Assembly: GCA_028689055.1 (NCBI GenBank)
Contig: JAQTWZ010000003.1
Span: forward strand, 32,912 to 96,911
Reading direction: 5' to 3'
Origin: Sulfurimonas sp.
Lineage (GTDB): Bacteria > Campylobacterota > Campylobacteria > Campylobacterales > Sulfurimonadaceae
DNA length: 64,000 nucleotides
Within the stretch, counting starts at the first letter, position 1, and each line of letters begins with the position of its first letter. Both the position numbers and the translations under genes were made by a program. Of this stretch, positions 30,201-38,848 are shown in pieces. The notes below the pieces were generated by a model. The model was not told where the DNA came from and ran no database searches. It saw nothing but the letters and a program-made list of their open reading frames with translations.

Positions 30201-30851
30201 GCTTTAGTCATGAAAACGTTTACAAATCTTATCCTCAAAGCCGTAGCTTCGCCGTTTACGTTTTTAGGTTCAGTGATGGGAGCGACGAGTCAAAAACTGG
30301 AATACATCTCCTTTGAGCCGGGTAAAAGTGAGATTCTGCCGCCACAACGAGAAAAGCTAGACCAGATTGCCAAGATGTTTGAAAAAAGACCAAAAATTTC
30401 TCTCTCTTTGAGTGGAGTATATGATGTACAAAGTGATACAAAAGCACTTCAGCTTCAAAAACTTGTCGCACTTGCTATACAAGAGAGTGGTGCAAAAAGT
30501 AAAGAAGAGCAGCAAAACGCAGTGGATATTGATGTTCTTGAAGATATTTATGAAGATCTCAAAGATGATGATAAACTTGAAACGATTCGTGATGTTTTGG
30601 AAGAGAAATATGAAGATGACGAGTTTAAACGCGAATATCTGAAAGCACTTATCGAAGAGACGAGACTTTTGTTGGTTGTCGCTCATGAAGAGCTTGAAGC
30701 GCTTGCGCAGTTGCGCACAGAAAAGATTACTTCTTATCTAATCCAAGAACAAAAGATGGACCCAAAAAGAGTTCATAGAGCAAAAGTGAGTGTTGTCGAT
30801 GCAGGGCAAAATAGCTCTGTCAAAATGAAGTTGGCGGTTGATGTGCAATAA
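27294..30851 (+). CDS. DUF748 / AsmA-like giant envelope protein
   Basis: 1185 residues: one N-terminal membrane anchor (ILLYFLAFYTLFGFVVLPLV) then a long periplasmic beta-rich body with repeated short amphipathic strands, as in AsmA/YhdP/TamB-type bridge proteins that move phospholipids between membranes. Near the end (KLEYISFEPGKSEI, QREKLDQIAKMFEKRP) is an OmpA-like segment, then an acidic helical stretch. Start ATG 27294 with GAGG seven bases before, preferred over GTG 27282. Function in lipid transport is inference from family. Confidence 0.8.
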   Translation: MLHTIKKILLYFLAFYTLFGFVVLPLVLKPQIIKAVAQQTNATIEIDSLFFNPFLFKLELFDIHFRDQQNKELFSLPYAFVNVEVYSLFRAAIHIKDFVIEAPKVYLVYDADKKLNFASVLKENNQTQESESSRAQMPRIIVNNFQVINGYVRYEDFTKKEKFDFSLEGLGFELKDLDTKDFDMSKASLRFYSHFGGGGFINLKSKIIGVDPFIIEGSLDFEASKLYTHYRYFQDSLNLEVADGKLSAHAEYFFNMDELNATKIQNATLFLDSLRIKPKGTHKDILNLASVHLDKIEIAPMQKQVSIGKIELDSLKLKVSRNTKGEIDWMRYLKVDIPPADTNKSANTAEENQTPWSVVLKDIALEKIQADFYDKGISPAVNTKLNNLNLYAQDMTLAGEMPFTYSTDFEFNDAFVCHSNGVIKHAQIDINASIKCDGFDVVHYAPYIDALAKEALEVYNIKLMRATAGFDANIEVKIQDEQTFMSVNKANLRLSNVALNKRNTGEKLLAFGHLNVDDAAIDLQKKEIKIAKTTLADLAIETKMLANGTMNFEGLVEPKKTATKKEPKKEAAFRVQLKHFALDAAKVNFEDARLSPSGTIKADRIFANVYDIDSKTSTWMKYKTYARINSKGIVRADGNLRHTPLKQKGTLDVSDFSLKEFNPYLAQNSYLKIEDGAIDINVKTLYDSSSKKADAELVGIVKLKEFFLANSRDNTSLLSVGELALRGFELDLMPNRLYVSEANLNSFYVDAMIDEKKVMNFATLMKENAVIHQTQEKAPAMKKSDEERGFAYKIEKLNLNSGSAKFADFSLPIKFQTNIHDVSGSLLSLSSTPSEVTYVDITGEVDAYGATKLKGSLESSNPKKFTDLSFNFTNLELNAMSGYSAAFAGYAIESGKLYLDLGYKIKDSELLGSNKITINKIKLGQEIKDENTSSLPLGFVIALLEDSEGVIDIDMPIEGNVDKPDFKYGALVMKTFTNLILKAVASPFTFLGSVMGATSQKLEYISFEPGKSEILPPQREKLDQIAKMFEKRPKISLSLSGVYDVQSDTKALQLQKLVALAIQESGAKSKEEQQNAVDIDVLEDIYEDLKDDDKLETIRDVLEEKYEDDEFKREYLKALIEETRLLLVVAHEELEALAQLRTEKITSYLIQEQKMDPKRVHRAKVSVVDAGQNSSVKMKLAVDVQ

Positions 30852-30864
30852 ACTTCTTTGGATT

Positions 30865-30873
30865 TGTTATAAT
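30865..30873 (+). promoter_or_regulatory. Extended -10 promoter of the yeiH-like gene
   Basis: TGTTATAAT (30865-30873) is a perfect extended -10 element, 27 bases before the start codon; no good -35 is seen. One AAACGCAR-family copy (30874-30880, opposite strand form) directly abuts it. Confidence 0.55.
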
Positions 30874-30899
30874 TGCGTTTTCAGTTAAAAAGGTAAAAG

Positions 30900-31964
30900 A
30901 TGGCATTTTCAAAAGCAAAACGCAACGGTACGATGAGCGGTATTATTTTTGTCGCAATATTTGCGGCAGCCGCTACAATGATAGCAGACTTACCGGCGGT
31001 AAGTTCACTCGGTATTTCTCCTCTTGTAGTGGGGATAGTTTTTGGTATATTTTATGCCAATACATTACATAATAAGCTCCCAAAAGAGTGGGAGGGCGGC
31101 ATCACTTTTTCAGCGAAAAAGATTTTACGTTTTGCCATAGTTTTTTACGGTTTTCGTATCACTTTTCAGCAAATCGCCGATGTGGGTATGGATGGCTTTT
31201 TAGTCTCACTTATCATGCTCTCTACAACTTTTGTGCTAGGCACATACCTCGGGCACAAGATATTTAAGATGGACAAAGACACTTCGATGCTTACGGCTTC
31301 AGGCGCTGCCGTGTGCGGTGCTGCTGCAGTTTTGGCTACAGAACCGGTACTTAAAGCAGAGGAACATAAAACAGCCATAGCAGTCTCTATGGTGGTTCTC
31401 TTTGGAACTATAGCGATGTTTTTGTATCCTGTTTTATATACCGTTATCATAGAACCTGCAACGGGATTTTTGCACATGAGCCAGCAGGAGTTTGGTATCT
31501 ATGTCGGCGGAACTATCCATGAAGTAGCACAAGTTGTTGCTGTGCCTGCTTCTATCCCGGGTGCGAGCGCGGAGATGGCAAACTCTGCCGTTATAGTGAA
31601 GATGACACGCGTTATTATGATAGCGCCTATGCTTATTGTTTTGGGTATTTATCTCTCTTATGCGGCGCAAAAAAGTGGAGCACAGGGAAGCAAAGTCAAG
31701 CTTGTTATCCCTTGGTTTGCGGTTTATTTTATCGGTATGGCAGGGTTTAATTCACTGCAAATTGTACCTGAGACTATCGTAAGCGTCATCAATGAAATCG
31801 ATACTTTTCTTCTTACGATGGCAATGACGGCTCTTGGTATGGGAACACGTTTTGCGAAGTTCAAAGGACTTGGACTTGCCCCGCTTTATACGGGTGCGGC
31901 TATGTTTGCATGGCTTCTTATCGGTGGTTTCGTTATCACAAAACTTATCGTTGATATATTTTAA
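30900..31964 (+). CDS. YeiH-family putative sulfate exporter
   Basis: Polytopic inner-membrane protein of 354 residues with about ten hydrophobic segments and the family core TASGAAVCGAAAVLATEPV. UPF0324/YeiH proteins are annotated as putative sulfate exporters on thin evidence. In a sulfur oxidiser with SorAB such an export role would make sense, but that is inference. Confidence 0.85.
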   Translation: MAFSKAKRNGTMSGIIFVAIFAAAATMIADLPAVSSLGISPLVVGIVFGIFYANTLHNKLPKEWEGGITFSAKKILRFAIVFYGFRITFQQIADVGMDGFLVSLIMLSTTFVLGTYLGHKIFKMDKDTSMLTASGAAVCGAAAVLATEPVLKAEEHKTAIAVSMVVLFGTIAMFLYPVLYTVIIEPATGFLHMSQQEFGIYVGGTIHEVAQVVAVPASIPGASAEMANSAVIVKMTRVIMIAPMLIVLGIYLSYAAQKSGAQGSKVKLVIPWFAVYFIGMAGFNSLQIVPETIVSVINEIDTFLLTMAMTALGMGTRFAKFKGLGLAPLYTGAAMFAWLLIGGFVITKLIVDIF

Positions 31965-32042
31965 TAAAACTCTTTATCTAATGAGTATATAATCCTCAGC
32001 AGATAAAGTGTTTGATTTGTTTGTGCGCAGGAGTTTATATAG

Positions 32043-32510
32043 ATGTCACCTCTTCCAAGTATGCTTAACTCTTTTTGGCTCTGGAGAGAGGTTTATTCAA
32101 AACTCGGTATATCCAATCCAGCTTATAAGTACTGGAAGGAGACCCCAAATATCAAACTGAACAATAAATATGTTTTTGTTCAAAAAAATACACTTCCTCC
32201 AAAATATGACCATATAGAACCCATGCTTACAGATCTCAGCGGCTATCTTCCTATCAAATTTGCCTCAGACCAGCTACATGTCAATGAACATATATTTTCG
32301 TATGAAAAGATGCGTTTGTATAGAGAGTTTGAGTACAAATTTGTTGCAGATGTGAAGTTTGTCAATATTAGAAAATTTTTCAGAGAAAACGGCATCCGTG
32401 TCGCTAAAAATTCTATTGTGCAACTAGGGAAAATAGAGGATTTGGATTTGAGCGCTGAAGCTACTTTTTACAAACTCAAAAACGATTATGGCATAGTGGT
32501 TTACGACTGA
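32043..32510 (+). CDS. Conserved hypothetical protein
   Basis: 155-residue soluble protein with no signal peptide or recognisable motif; rich in aromatic and basic residues (FWLWREVYSKLG, YEKMRLYREFEYKF). Its TGA overlaps the ATG of the TPR gene (TGATG), so the two are translated together. TATAAT near 31986 may be its promoter. I do not recognise it. Confidence 0.7.
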   Translation: MSPLPSMLNSFWLWREVYSKLGISNPAYKYWKETPNIKLNNKYVFVQKNTLPPKYDHIEPMLTDLSGYLPIKFASDQLHVNEHIFSYEKMRLYREFEYKFVADVKFVNIRKFFRENGIRVAKNSIVQLGKIEDLDLSAEATFYKLKNDYGIVVYD

Positions 32511-33556
32511 TGAATACCTTTTTTATCGAATATAGAGATCCACTTTTTTCGGTGATTATCTTTTTTGTTCTTGTTTTTGTAATTGCGTTTTTTTCTTATT
32601 GGTTTGGACGCTACAAGAAAAAAGAGGACTCCAGATATCTTGATAAATTTTTGCAAGGCTTTGGCTCTCTTCCTTCGCATAATGAGCTCAAAGTGCTTAT
32701 CACTTCAGGCGAACTTTCTGAAAAATCATGGCTGCTCTTGGCTCAGTCTTACTTTAAAAATGGGGATTATGAAAAAAGTATAGAGATATACAACGAACTC
32801 TTGGCAACAGGTATGCAATCAAATCCTCGTGATACGATGTTTCTCCTTGGACGCACTTATTTTAAAGCCGGTTTTTTGGAACGGGCAAGAAAAATATTTT
32901 TGGAAATATTAAAAACCAATCCAAGAACGCCGCAAGCACTGAGCTATCTTCTGTTGGTGTATGAGTATATGAGGGATTATAAATCCGCCCTTGAAGTCCT
33001 TGAACCACTGGACACACTGCAAAAAGAGACAGCTAGCGATGCCGCTTATCTTCATTCGCTCATGTTGTTAAATGATATCAAAAAGTCTCCGCAAGAAAAA
33101 GGCGAAGCTTTGTTAGAGATCCATAAAAAAACAAATATTTTGACTTATCTTGTTTTTGAATATCTTTTTCGTACAAATCCAAAACTAGCATGGAGATATT
33201 TTGACGGTTCCCAAAGTGAAAAACTAGTCGATCTTCTCTGGCACCTCGATACAAAAGATTTGGATTTGGATATAATTTCACAAAATGGCTATTTACGGGA
33301 GCTTTTCACGGCTCGTGGTGATCTCAAGCTTGCAACAAAAAGTTCGGTTTTTGAATTTGATATACTTATAAAACTCGAAGGTAAATCAAATGCAACCCTT
33401 GCGTTTGAGTACATCTGTGACAATTGTAAACAGACTTATCCATTTATTTTCCATCGCTGCAGCTCATGTCACTCTATTGATACAGCGAGAGTGGAACTTA
33501 ACCTGACAAAAGATTATTATAGGAATACAGTTGAAGAAAATAACTCTTTTCAGTGA
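32510..33556 (+). CDS. TPR protein with C-terminal rubredoxin-like knuckle (LapB/YciM-like)
   Basis: 348 residues: N-terminal membrane anchor (SVIIFFVLVFVIAFFSYWFG), several tetratricopeptide repeats (SWLLLAQSYFKNGDYEKSI; FLLGRTYFKAGFLERAR; LSYLLLVYEYMRDYKSAL) and a C-terminal metal knuckle CDNC...CSSC. This is the architecture of LapB, which in enterics controls LpxC turnover and LPS synthesis. Sequence identity with LapB is not obvious, so the assignment is by architecture. Overlaps rnhA by 26 bases. Confidence 0.65.
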   Translation: MNTFFIEYRDPLFSVIIFFVLVFVIAFFSYWFGRYKKKEDSRYLDKFLQGFGSLPSHNELKVLITSGELSEKSWLLLAQSYFKNGDYEKSIEIYNELLATGMQSNPRDTMFLLGRTYFKAGFLERARKIFLEILKTNPRTPQALSYLLLVYEYMRDYKSALEVLEPLDTLQKETASDAAYLHSLMLLNDIKKSPQEKGEALLEIHKKTNILTYLVFEYLFRTNPKLAWRYFDGSQSEKLVDLLWHLDTKDLDLDIISQNGYLRELFTARGDLKLATKSSVFEFDILIKLEGKSNATLAFEYICDNCKQTYPFIFHRCSSCHSIDTARVELNLTKDYYRNTVEENNSFQ

Positions 33557-33965
33557 TGGTAGTGCACTTGGAAATCCTGGGCCGGGAGGTTTTGGAGCTA
33601 TTTTACGATTTGGAAGTACAGAAAAAGAGATCGTTGGCGGCGAAGCACATACTACCAACAACAGGATGGAATTATTAGGTGTTATCGAAGGTCTAAAAGC
33701 CCTCAAAGAGCCATGTAAAGTCGATGTAATATCGGATTCTTCTTATGTTGTGAAGGGGATAAACGAATGGCTTGAGGGCTGGATCAAAAGAGATTTTAAG
33801 AAGGTGAAAAATATCGATCTCTGGAGAGCTTATATAGAAGCCTCCAAAGAACATACGATACACGCCATCTGGGTTCGCGGACATGATGGACACGAAGAAA
33901 ATGAACGCTGCGACAAACTTGCTTGGGATGAAGCCCAGAGACAAAAAAATCTATTAGGAGGATAA
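33531..33965 (+). CDS. rnhA: Ribonuclease HI
   Basis: Degrades RNA in RNA-DNA hybrids. 144 residues with the four carboxylates of RNase HI: Asp in [12 protein letters not shown], Glu in NNRMELLG, Asp in [12 protein letters not shown] and Asp in [13 protein letters not shown]. Starts at TTG 33531 with AGGA six bases before, inside the end of the TPR gene. Followed one base later by rnc. Confidence 0.95.
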   Translation: MKKITLFSDGSALGNPGPGGFGAILRFGSTEKEIVGGEAHTTNNRMELLGVIEGLKALKEPCKVDVISDSSYVVKGINEWLEGWIKRDFKKVKNIDLWRAYIEASKEHTIHAIWVRGHDGHEENERCDKLAWDEAQRQKNLLGG

Positions 33966-33966
33966 A

Positions 33967-34647
33967 ATGAAGAAAAAATTAGAAGCCTTGCAAAAAGCTA
34001 TTGGCTATACATTTAAAGACGAAAAGCTCATTATCGAAGCGCTGACACACAAAAGCTACAAACAGCCCTACGATAATGAGCGCTTGGAGTTTTTGGGGGA
34101 TGCAGTCTTGGACCTTGTGGTCGGAGAGTATCTTTATACAAGATTTTCCAACTCAAATGAAGGGAAACTCTCAAAAATAAGAGCCTCTTTGGTAAACGAG
34201 ACAGGTTTTGAGAAGCTGGCAATTTACTTAAACCTTGGAGAGTATATCTATCTTTCAAACGCAGAAGAAAACAACGGAGGACGTGAAAAAGCTTCTTTGC
34301 TTTCTAATGCTTTTGAAGCACTTATGGGCGCTATTTATCTTGAGTCCGGTCTTGCTACCGTACAAAAGATAGCGATAGATTTGATAGAAAAAAATCATGA
34401 CGAGATATCATTAGATTATCTTTTTAGAGATTTCAAAACGACACTTCAAGAGCTCACACAGGCAAGATTTGGGACTATCCCAGAGTATAAACTTATCGCA
34501 AGTCGTGGACCTGACCACAAAAAAGAGTTTGAAGTAGCCGTGATTATCGAGGATAAAGAGTACGCAAGAGCCATCGGCAAAAGCAAAAAAATTGCCCAGC
34601 AGGAAGCCGCAAATATTGCCGTAGAGATGTTGAAAAAGGAAAAATAA
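33967..34647 (+). CDS. rnc: Ribonuclease III
   Basis: Cleaves double-stranded RNA, including rRNA precursors. 226 residues: N-terminal catalytic domain with signature [16 protein letters not shown], and C-terminal dsRNA-binding domain ([17 protein letters not shown] ... [16 protein letters not shown]). The stop overlaps the aroC ATG (TAATG). Forms the rnhA-rnc-aroC run common in Campylobacterota. Confidence 0.97.
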   Translation: MKKKLEALQKAIGYTFKDEKLIIEALTHKSYKQPYDNERLEFLGDAVLDLVVGEYLYTRFSNSNEGKLSKIRASLVNETGFEKLAIYLNLGEYIYLSNAEENNGGREKASLLSNAFEALMGAIYLESGLATVQKIAIDLIEKNHDEISLDYLFRDFKTTLQELTQARFGTIPEYKLIASRGPDHKKEFEVAVIIEDKEYARAIGKSKKIAQQEAANIAVEMLKKEK

Positions 34648-35720
34648 TGAACAGTTTCGGACAAAAATTACGATTTAGTACCTTTGGAGAGTCTCACGGT
34701 ACGGCTCTTGGCTGCATACTTGACGGTGTTCCTGCCGGGCTTTTTATAGATGAAGCATATATCCAAAGTGAACTTGACCGTAGAAAACCGGGAAAAAGCG
34801 AGTTTGAAACGGCGAGAAAAGAAGAGGACAAAGTAGAGATACTCAGTGGCGTTTTTGAAGGTCAAAGCACGGGTACGCCTATAGCGATGATCATCTACAA
34901 CACCAATCAAAAATCCAAAGACTATACAAATATCAAAGATGTGTTTCGCCCCGGACATGCAGATTTTACTTACTTTCATAAGTATGGCTTGCGTGATTAT
35001 CGCGGAGGCGGACGCTCTTCTGCTCGTGAGACTGCGGCGCGCGTTGCTGCAGGTGCGATAGCAAAACTGATGCTTCAATCTTTGGAGATAGAAGTTTTGA
35101 GTGGGATTAGTCAAGTAGCGGGGATCAAAAGCGAAACTTTTGATTATGAGAAAGCCAAAACAAGCATTATCTACGCGCTTGACAGAGAAAAAGAAGAGGC
35201 ACAAAAGGTGGCAATTTTAGAAGCGAAAACTGCGCATGATTCAGTCGGCGGCGTTTCGAGAGTTCTTATAAAAGGTGCTCCAATAGGTCTCGGACAGCCG
35301 CTTTATTATAAACTTGACGCTGTTTTGGCAGATGCTATGATGGGAATAAACGCAGTCAAAGCAGTAGAAATAGGTGACGGTATCATGAGCGCTTCGCTTC
35401 TTGGTTCGCAGAACAATGATCAGATACGCGCGAATGGTTTTGAGTCCAACCACGCAGGCGGGATTTTGGGCGGCATAAGCAACGGTGAAGATATTGTTTT
35501 AAATGTCTATTTCAAACCGACACCGTCCATCTTCAAAGAGCAACATACGGTGACAAATGAAAACGCAGAGGTAGATTTTTCACTCAAAGGCAGACATGAC
35601 CCCTGCGTAGCGATCCGCGGAACAATAGTCTGTGAAGCAATGGCAGCGTTAGTGATAGCCGATATGTTACTTCTTAACATGGGCTCAAATATGAATGGAT
35701 TTGTGAAATATTATAAATAA
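34647..35720 (+). CDS. aroC: Chorismate synthase
   Basis: Last step of the shikimate pathway, making chorismate with reduced FMN. 357 residues with the family signatures GESHGTALGCILDGVPAG, DYRGGGRSSARETAARVAAG and RHDPCVAIRG. Ends before a rearranged intergenic stretch. Confidence 0.97.
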   Translation: MNSFGQKLRFSTFGESHGTALGCILDGVPAGLFIDEAYIQSELDRRKPGKSEFETARKEEDKVEILSGVFEGQSTGTPIAMIIYNTNQKSKDYTNIKDVFRPGHADFTYFHKYGLRDYRGGGRSSARETAARVAAGAIAKLMLQSLEIEVLSGISQVAGIKSETFDYEKAKTSIIYALDREKEEAQKVAILEAKTAHDSVGGVSRVLIKGAPIGLGQPLYYKLDAVLADAMMGINAVKAVEIGDGIMSASLLGSQNNDQIRANGFESNHAGGILGGISNGEDIVLNVYFKPTPSIFKEQHTVTNENAEVDFSLKGRHDPCVAIRGTIVCEAMAALVIADMLLLNMGSNMNGFVKYYK

Positions 35721-35748
35721 GGTTTATATAAACGCAGTGTTAGTATCG

Positions 35749-35770
35749 GCTTCAGCATTTATACTGAAGC
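35749..35770. terminator. Hairpin after aroC
   Basis: GCTTCAG/CTGAAGC 7-bp stem with an 8-base loop, 28 bases after the aroC stop. No strong T-run, so a weak or factor-dependent terminator. Confidence 0.4.
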
Positions 35771-35779
35771 AAGATGGAT

Positions 35780-35965
35780 TTAAATATTAAAATCAGAATG
35801 TGTAAGAATATTTTCTACAATGTCTTGATAATATTTTTTTTGCTCAGCACTTCCTAAAGAAACAGGTGGTTCGCCTTTGTCTGAACCTTCACGGATTTGC
35901 ATATCCAGAGGAATCGCTCCAAGGAACGGAATCTGATACTTAGCAGCGATTTTTTCTCCACCGCT
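35780..35965 (-). pseudogene. C-terminal remnant of an Mrp/ApbC iron-sulfur carrier ATPase
   Basis: The minus-strand frame reads SGGEKIAAKYQIPFLGAIPL then DMQIREGSDKGEPPVSLGSA and ends at a stop at 35780, 61 residues. The GGEK...A..Y..PFLG.IPLD..IREG.D.G.P pattern is the C-terminus of Mrp/NBP35 P-loop ATPases. An in-frame TAG (35966-35968) lies immediately upstream and the Walker motifs are absent, so about four fifths of the gene is lost. Confidence 0.8.
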
Positions 35966-35968
35966 CTA

Positions 35969-36083
35969 AAATCTGTTTCTTTTACTTTATGTATTTCTTT
36001 AAACCTTTTATATCTTTGGCTCTATTTTTAAAGTAACTGAAAGAAGTTTTATTCTCTTAAGTCAATGGGAGAGAGGGCATTCA
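35969..36083. other. Junction sequence between gene remnants
   Basis: AT-rich, no open frame of note. On the minus strand a short reading FSYFKNRAKDIKGLKKYIK is seen, possibly debris of another protein or transposase; not identifiable. It joins the mrp tail to the sequence downstream of murG. Confidence 0.35.
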
Positions 36084-36128
36084 TTAAGTAATCAAATCGA
36101 TAATCGTCTGCGCCATCTCTTTTAGCAT
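36084..36128 (-). pseudogene. 14-codon start of a possible dedA gene, truncated
   Basis: ATG 36128 overlaps the murG stop and reads MLKEMAQTIIDLIT then TAA. AAAGGAG precedes it at a good distance. The peptide resembles the N-terminus of DedA-family membrane proteins of Campylobacterota, but only 14 codons remain, so the family call is tentative. Confidence 0.35.
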
Positions 36129-37144
36129 TTTAACTCCTTTGCCACATCTTTTATCATCAAAAGGGCTACGTCTGCGTTTGCGTATTGTATGAGTTTTTTA
36201 CTCTTTTCATCAAGCTGCTCATGTAAGATTTCCAGAAGTTTTGCTTTGAGATCAGCGCCTTCTCGTTCACACCATCCCAAATTATTTTCTACGATAAAGC
36301 GAGCATTATAAAACTGATGGTCACCTGCTGCGTACGGATAAGGAATATAAAACGCAGGAAGTCCGTTGGATGTCAATTCCCAAAGTGTACTCGCCCCCGC
36401 ACGGCTTACTGCAAGATCTGCTTTTTGCACAAGTTTTTCAAGCTCTTTGGTAAAACCGTACAACTCCACTTCAGCGCCCAGCTTTTCATACCCTTCTCTC
36501 ACTCTCTCAAAATCACCCTCGCCCGCTTGATGCACTATTTTGATTCCCAGTTCTTTGAGTGTAGGTGCGATACTAAGAGCCAAATCATTGATAGCTTTTG
36601 CTCCTTGCGAACCGCCCAAAAAGACAATTGTTTCTACTTTTTCTCTTACTCTTGCAGTTTGAAAAAAGATATCTTTTACAGGATATCCTTGGATAGCAGA
36701 TGTGCTTTCGTATGCGGAGATAAAACGAGTCGCAAAGGGTTTGAGGATTGCGTTTAGTTTGCCTTTTACTGCGTTTTGCTCATGTATGAAAAGCGGTAAA
36801 CGCAGACTCAAAGCCGCCAAAGATGCGGCCGCGGCTGAAAAACCACCCACACTGTAAAGTGCTTCTATCTTATGCTTTTGTAAAATCTTGCGTGCTTGCA
36901 AAAATGCCTTAAATATTTTAAAAAGCGCTTTGACTTTTCCTAATCCGCCTTGATTGACCACACCTGTTGTCTCAAGAAAATAGACCGCATCAAAAAGTGA
37001 ATCTTTTTCAAAATATCTTTTATCCTGCCCTTTGGTTGAGCCGATAAATATCGCCTCATGCCCCTCTTTTTTTGCAGCTTCTACAAGTGCTCCGGCTATC
37101 ATAAGATGCCCGCCTGTTCCACCGCCTGTTATACATAATCTCAT
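36122..37144 (-). CDS. murG: UDP-GlcNAc--lipid I GlcNAc transferase
   Basis: Peripheral membrane glycosyltransferase that converts lipid I to lipid II. 340 residues; N-terminal glycine-rich GGTGGHLMIAGALVEAAK, second GGSQGAKAIN loop near 180, and UDP-binding AVSRAGASTLWELTSNGLPA. Located seven bases downstream of ftsW, a classic division-cell-wall pair. Confidence 0.97.
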   Translation of the reverse strand: MRLCITGGGTGGHLMIAGALVEAAKKEGHEAIFIGSTKGQDKRYFEKDSLFDAVYFLETTGVVNQGGLGKVKALFKIFKAFLQARKILQKHKIEALYSVGGFSAAAASLAALSLRLPLFIHEQNAVKGKLNAILKPFATRFISAYESTSAIQGYPVKDIFFQTARVREKVETIVFLGGSQGAKAINDLALSIAPTLKELGIKIVHQAGEGDFERVREGYEKLGAEVELYGFTKELEKLVQKADLAVSRAGASTLWELTSNGLPAFYIPYPYAAGDHQFYNARFIVENNLGWCEREGADLKAKLLEILHEQLDEKSKKLIQYANADVALLMIKDVAKELKC

Positions 37145-37151
37145 ACTTTTC

Positions 37152-38318
37152 CTAATCTAGTTTTGCTTTTTTTGATGCCATTAGTACCATCCCAATAGCC
37201 ACAGCCGCCCCAAACATCGCGGAACCTCCATAACTCAAAAGAGGAACAGAGATACCTTTAATAGGTGTTATCCCGCTTATCCCGTATGCGTTTACAAGAA
37301 AAGAAAAAGAGAGCATCAAACCCACACCCAAACTAAAAAGGTAGATACTCGCATCTTTGGTTCTGTTGGCTACTTTGAAGATGCGCTGAAGCATCCACAT
37401 AAAAAGAAAAACTACAACCGCAACACCTACAAATCCGAACTCTTCAGCCAAACCTGCTAAAACAAAGTCCGTATGCACTTCACTCAAAAAACCCAGCTTA
37501 AATGTGCCGCCGCCCAGACCTGTACCAAAAAGTCCGCCGTTATGTATTGCGTTTAATGAGTGTCCGATCTGATAAGGTTCGACTTCAGTTGGAACGCGAA
37601 GTTGCTCGGCAATAGATACCGGAAAAAGTTCCAAAACACTGTTTTGCGCAAGAGCCCACCAAGATTTTATACGCAAAATCCTGTGTTCTGCACTCATGAT
37701 AAAAAATAAGAAAAACGAAACAACCACCAAAAGAATACTAAAGAAAAACTTGAAACTGCTTCCTGCGAACATGAGCATAAAAAGCAAAGTAAGCCCCAAA
37801 ACTACAACCTGTCCCAAGTCATTTTGCACAAACGCAATAATAAACATCGCCCCGATAAAAACAAGCGAATAAGGAGCAAAACGTTTGAGCTCACCGCCTA
37901 ATCCAATAGCATCATTGTGTCCGAGTTTTCGCGAAAAACTCCATGCAAGAAAATAGATAAATCCAACTTTGAAAAACTCTACGGGTGCAAGGGAAAAACC
38001 AGCGATTTTGATCCATCGTTTTGCCCCGCCTACGGCTGATACCAAAAACTCCGGCAAAAAAGGCATAGCTATCATAAGTAGCGTAGATATCACAAACATC
38101 CAAAGACCAATGCGCTTAAGCCAGATATCAGGATCTAAGCGCGAAAGCCCCCAAATAATGAAGATACCTAACACTCCAAAAAGAAGCTGTCTTATAACAA
38201 AATGGAACTGACCTACTCCAAAAAGGAGAGTTGTATAAACAGAAAGCGTATAAGAGAGGACGATACTGATACCAATCAATGCGGCGGCTAATGTAAAGAG
38301 TTTTCTATCCGCCCCCAC
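37152..38318 (-). CDS. ftsW: Peptidoglycan polymerase FtsW (SEDS family)
   Basis: Inner-membrane SEDS glycosyltransferase of the divisome. 388 residues with about ten spans and the SEDS motif region NAIHNGGLFGTGLGGGTFKLG plus late ISVPLLSYGGSAM. GTG start. RodA is an alternative within the same family, but linkage to murG favours FtsW. Confidence 0.9.
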   Translation of the reverse strand: MGADRKLFTLAAALIGISIVLSYTLSVYTTLLFGVGQFHFVIRQLLFGVLGIFIIWGLSRLDPDIWLKRIGLWMFVISTLLMIAMPFLPEFLVSAVGGAKRWIKIAGFSLAPVEFFKVGFIYFLAWSFSRKLGHNDAIGLGGELKRFAPYSLVFIGAMFIIAFVQNDLGQVVVLGLTLLFMLMFAGSSFKFFFSILLVVVSFFLFFIMSAEHRILRIKSWWALAQNSVLELFPVSIAEQLRVPTEVEPYQIGHSLNAIHNGGLFGTGLGGGTFKLGFLSEVHTDFVLAGLAEEFGFVGVAVVVFLFMWMLQRIFKVANRTKDASIYLFSLGVGLMLSFSFLVNAYGISGITPIKGISVPLLSYGGSAMFGAAVAIGMVLMASKKAKLD

Positions 38319-38326
38319 ATGAGCCC

Positions 38327-38848
38327 CTATTTAATTTTATTAATTTTCAAAACAAATTCAACTTCAGGTTTGGAGAGGTTGAGTTCTTTTGAGATAACAT
38401 CTAGGCTGATGCCCTGCTGAAAAAGTGAGATTATTTTCGCATCATCGTTGGCATGGACATAAGAAGGCATCGATATCTGTTTCACACCGCTCTCAAGTGA
38501 GCCGATTCTTGCGTCAATCTGCGCATCAATCTCATTTATGTTTTGATGCAGTTCTTGTATATTTGCCACAAAAGGCTGCATCAAATCATACACTCCCCGT
38601 TCTATCTCTTGATAGATCTCTTCATCACTCATTCGAGGTTCTGTTTGTATATTTTTTTGTAGTTCTGTGAGTTCTTTTTTGAGATAAAAAATCTCTCTGT
38701 TGAGCTCTTCTACGACCGTAGCGATAGAACGGATATTGCGCTCATGCTGCCCATCTTTGGAAAGCACATGATAAATCATATACCCAAATCCCGCGACAAG
38801 AGCCAAAACGATATAAACAAGGTTGGGTGTGAGTATCTCAAGATTCAT
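38327..38848 (-). CDS. Membrane-anchored coiled-coil protein with C-terminal DUF2802-like HTH
   Basis: 173 residues: one N-terminal membrane span (VYIVLALVAGFGYMIYHVL), a coiled-coil region to about residue 125 (VVEELNREIFYLKKELTELQ) and a C-terminal helix-turn-helix-like tail IISLFQQGISLDVISKELNL of the DUF2802 kind. ATG overlaps the stop of the upstream PilZ-like gene (ATGA) and ftsW follows eight bases later. Function unknown. Confidence 0.7.
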   Translation of the reverse strand: MNLEILTPNLVYIVLALVAGFGYMIYHVLSKDGQHERNIRSIATVVEELNREIFYLKKELTELQKNIQTEPRMSDEEIYQEIERGVYDLMQPFVANIQELHQNINEIDAQIDARIGSLESGVKQISMPSYVHANDDAKIISLFQQGISLDVISKELNLSKPEVEFVLKINKIK

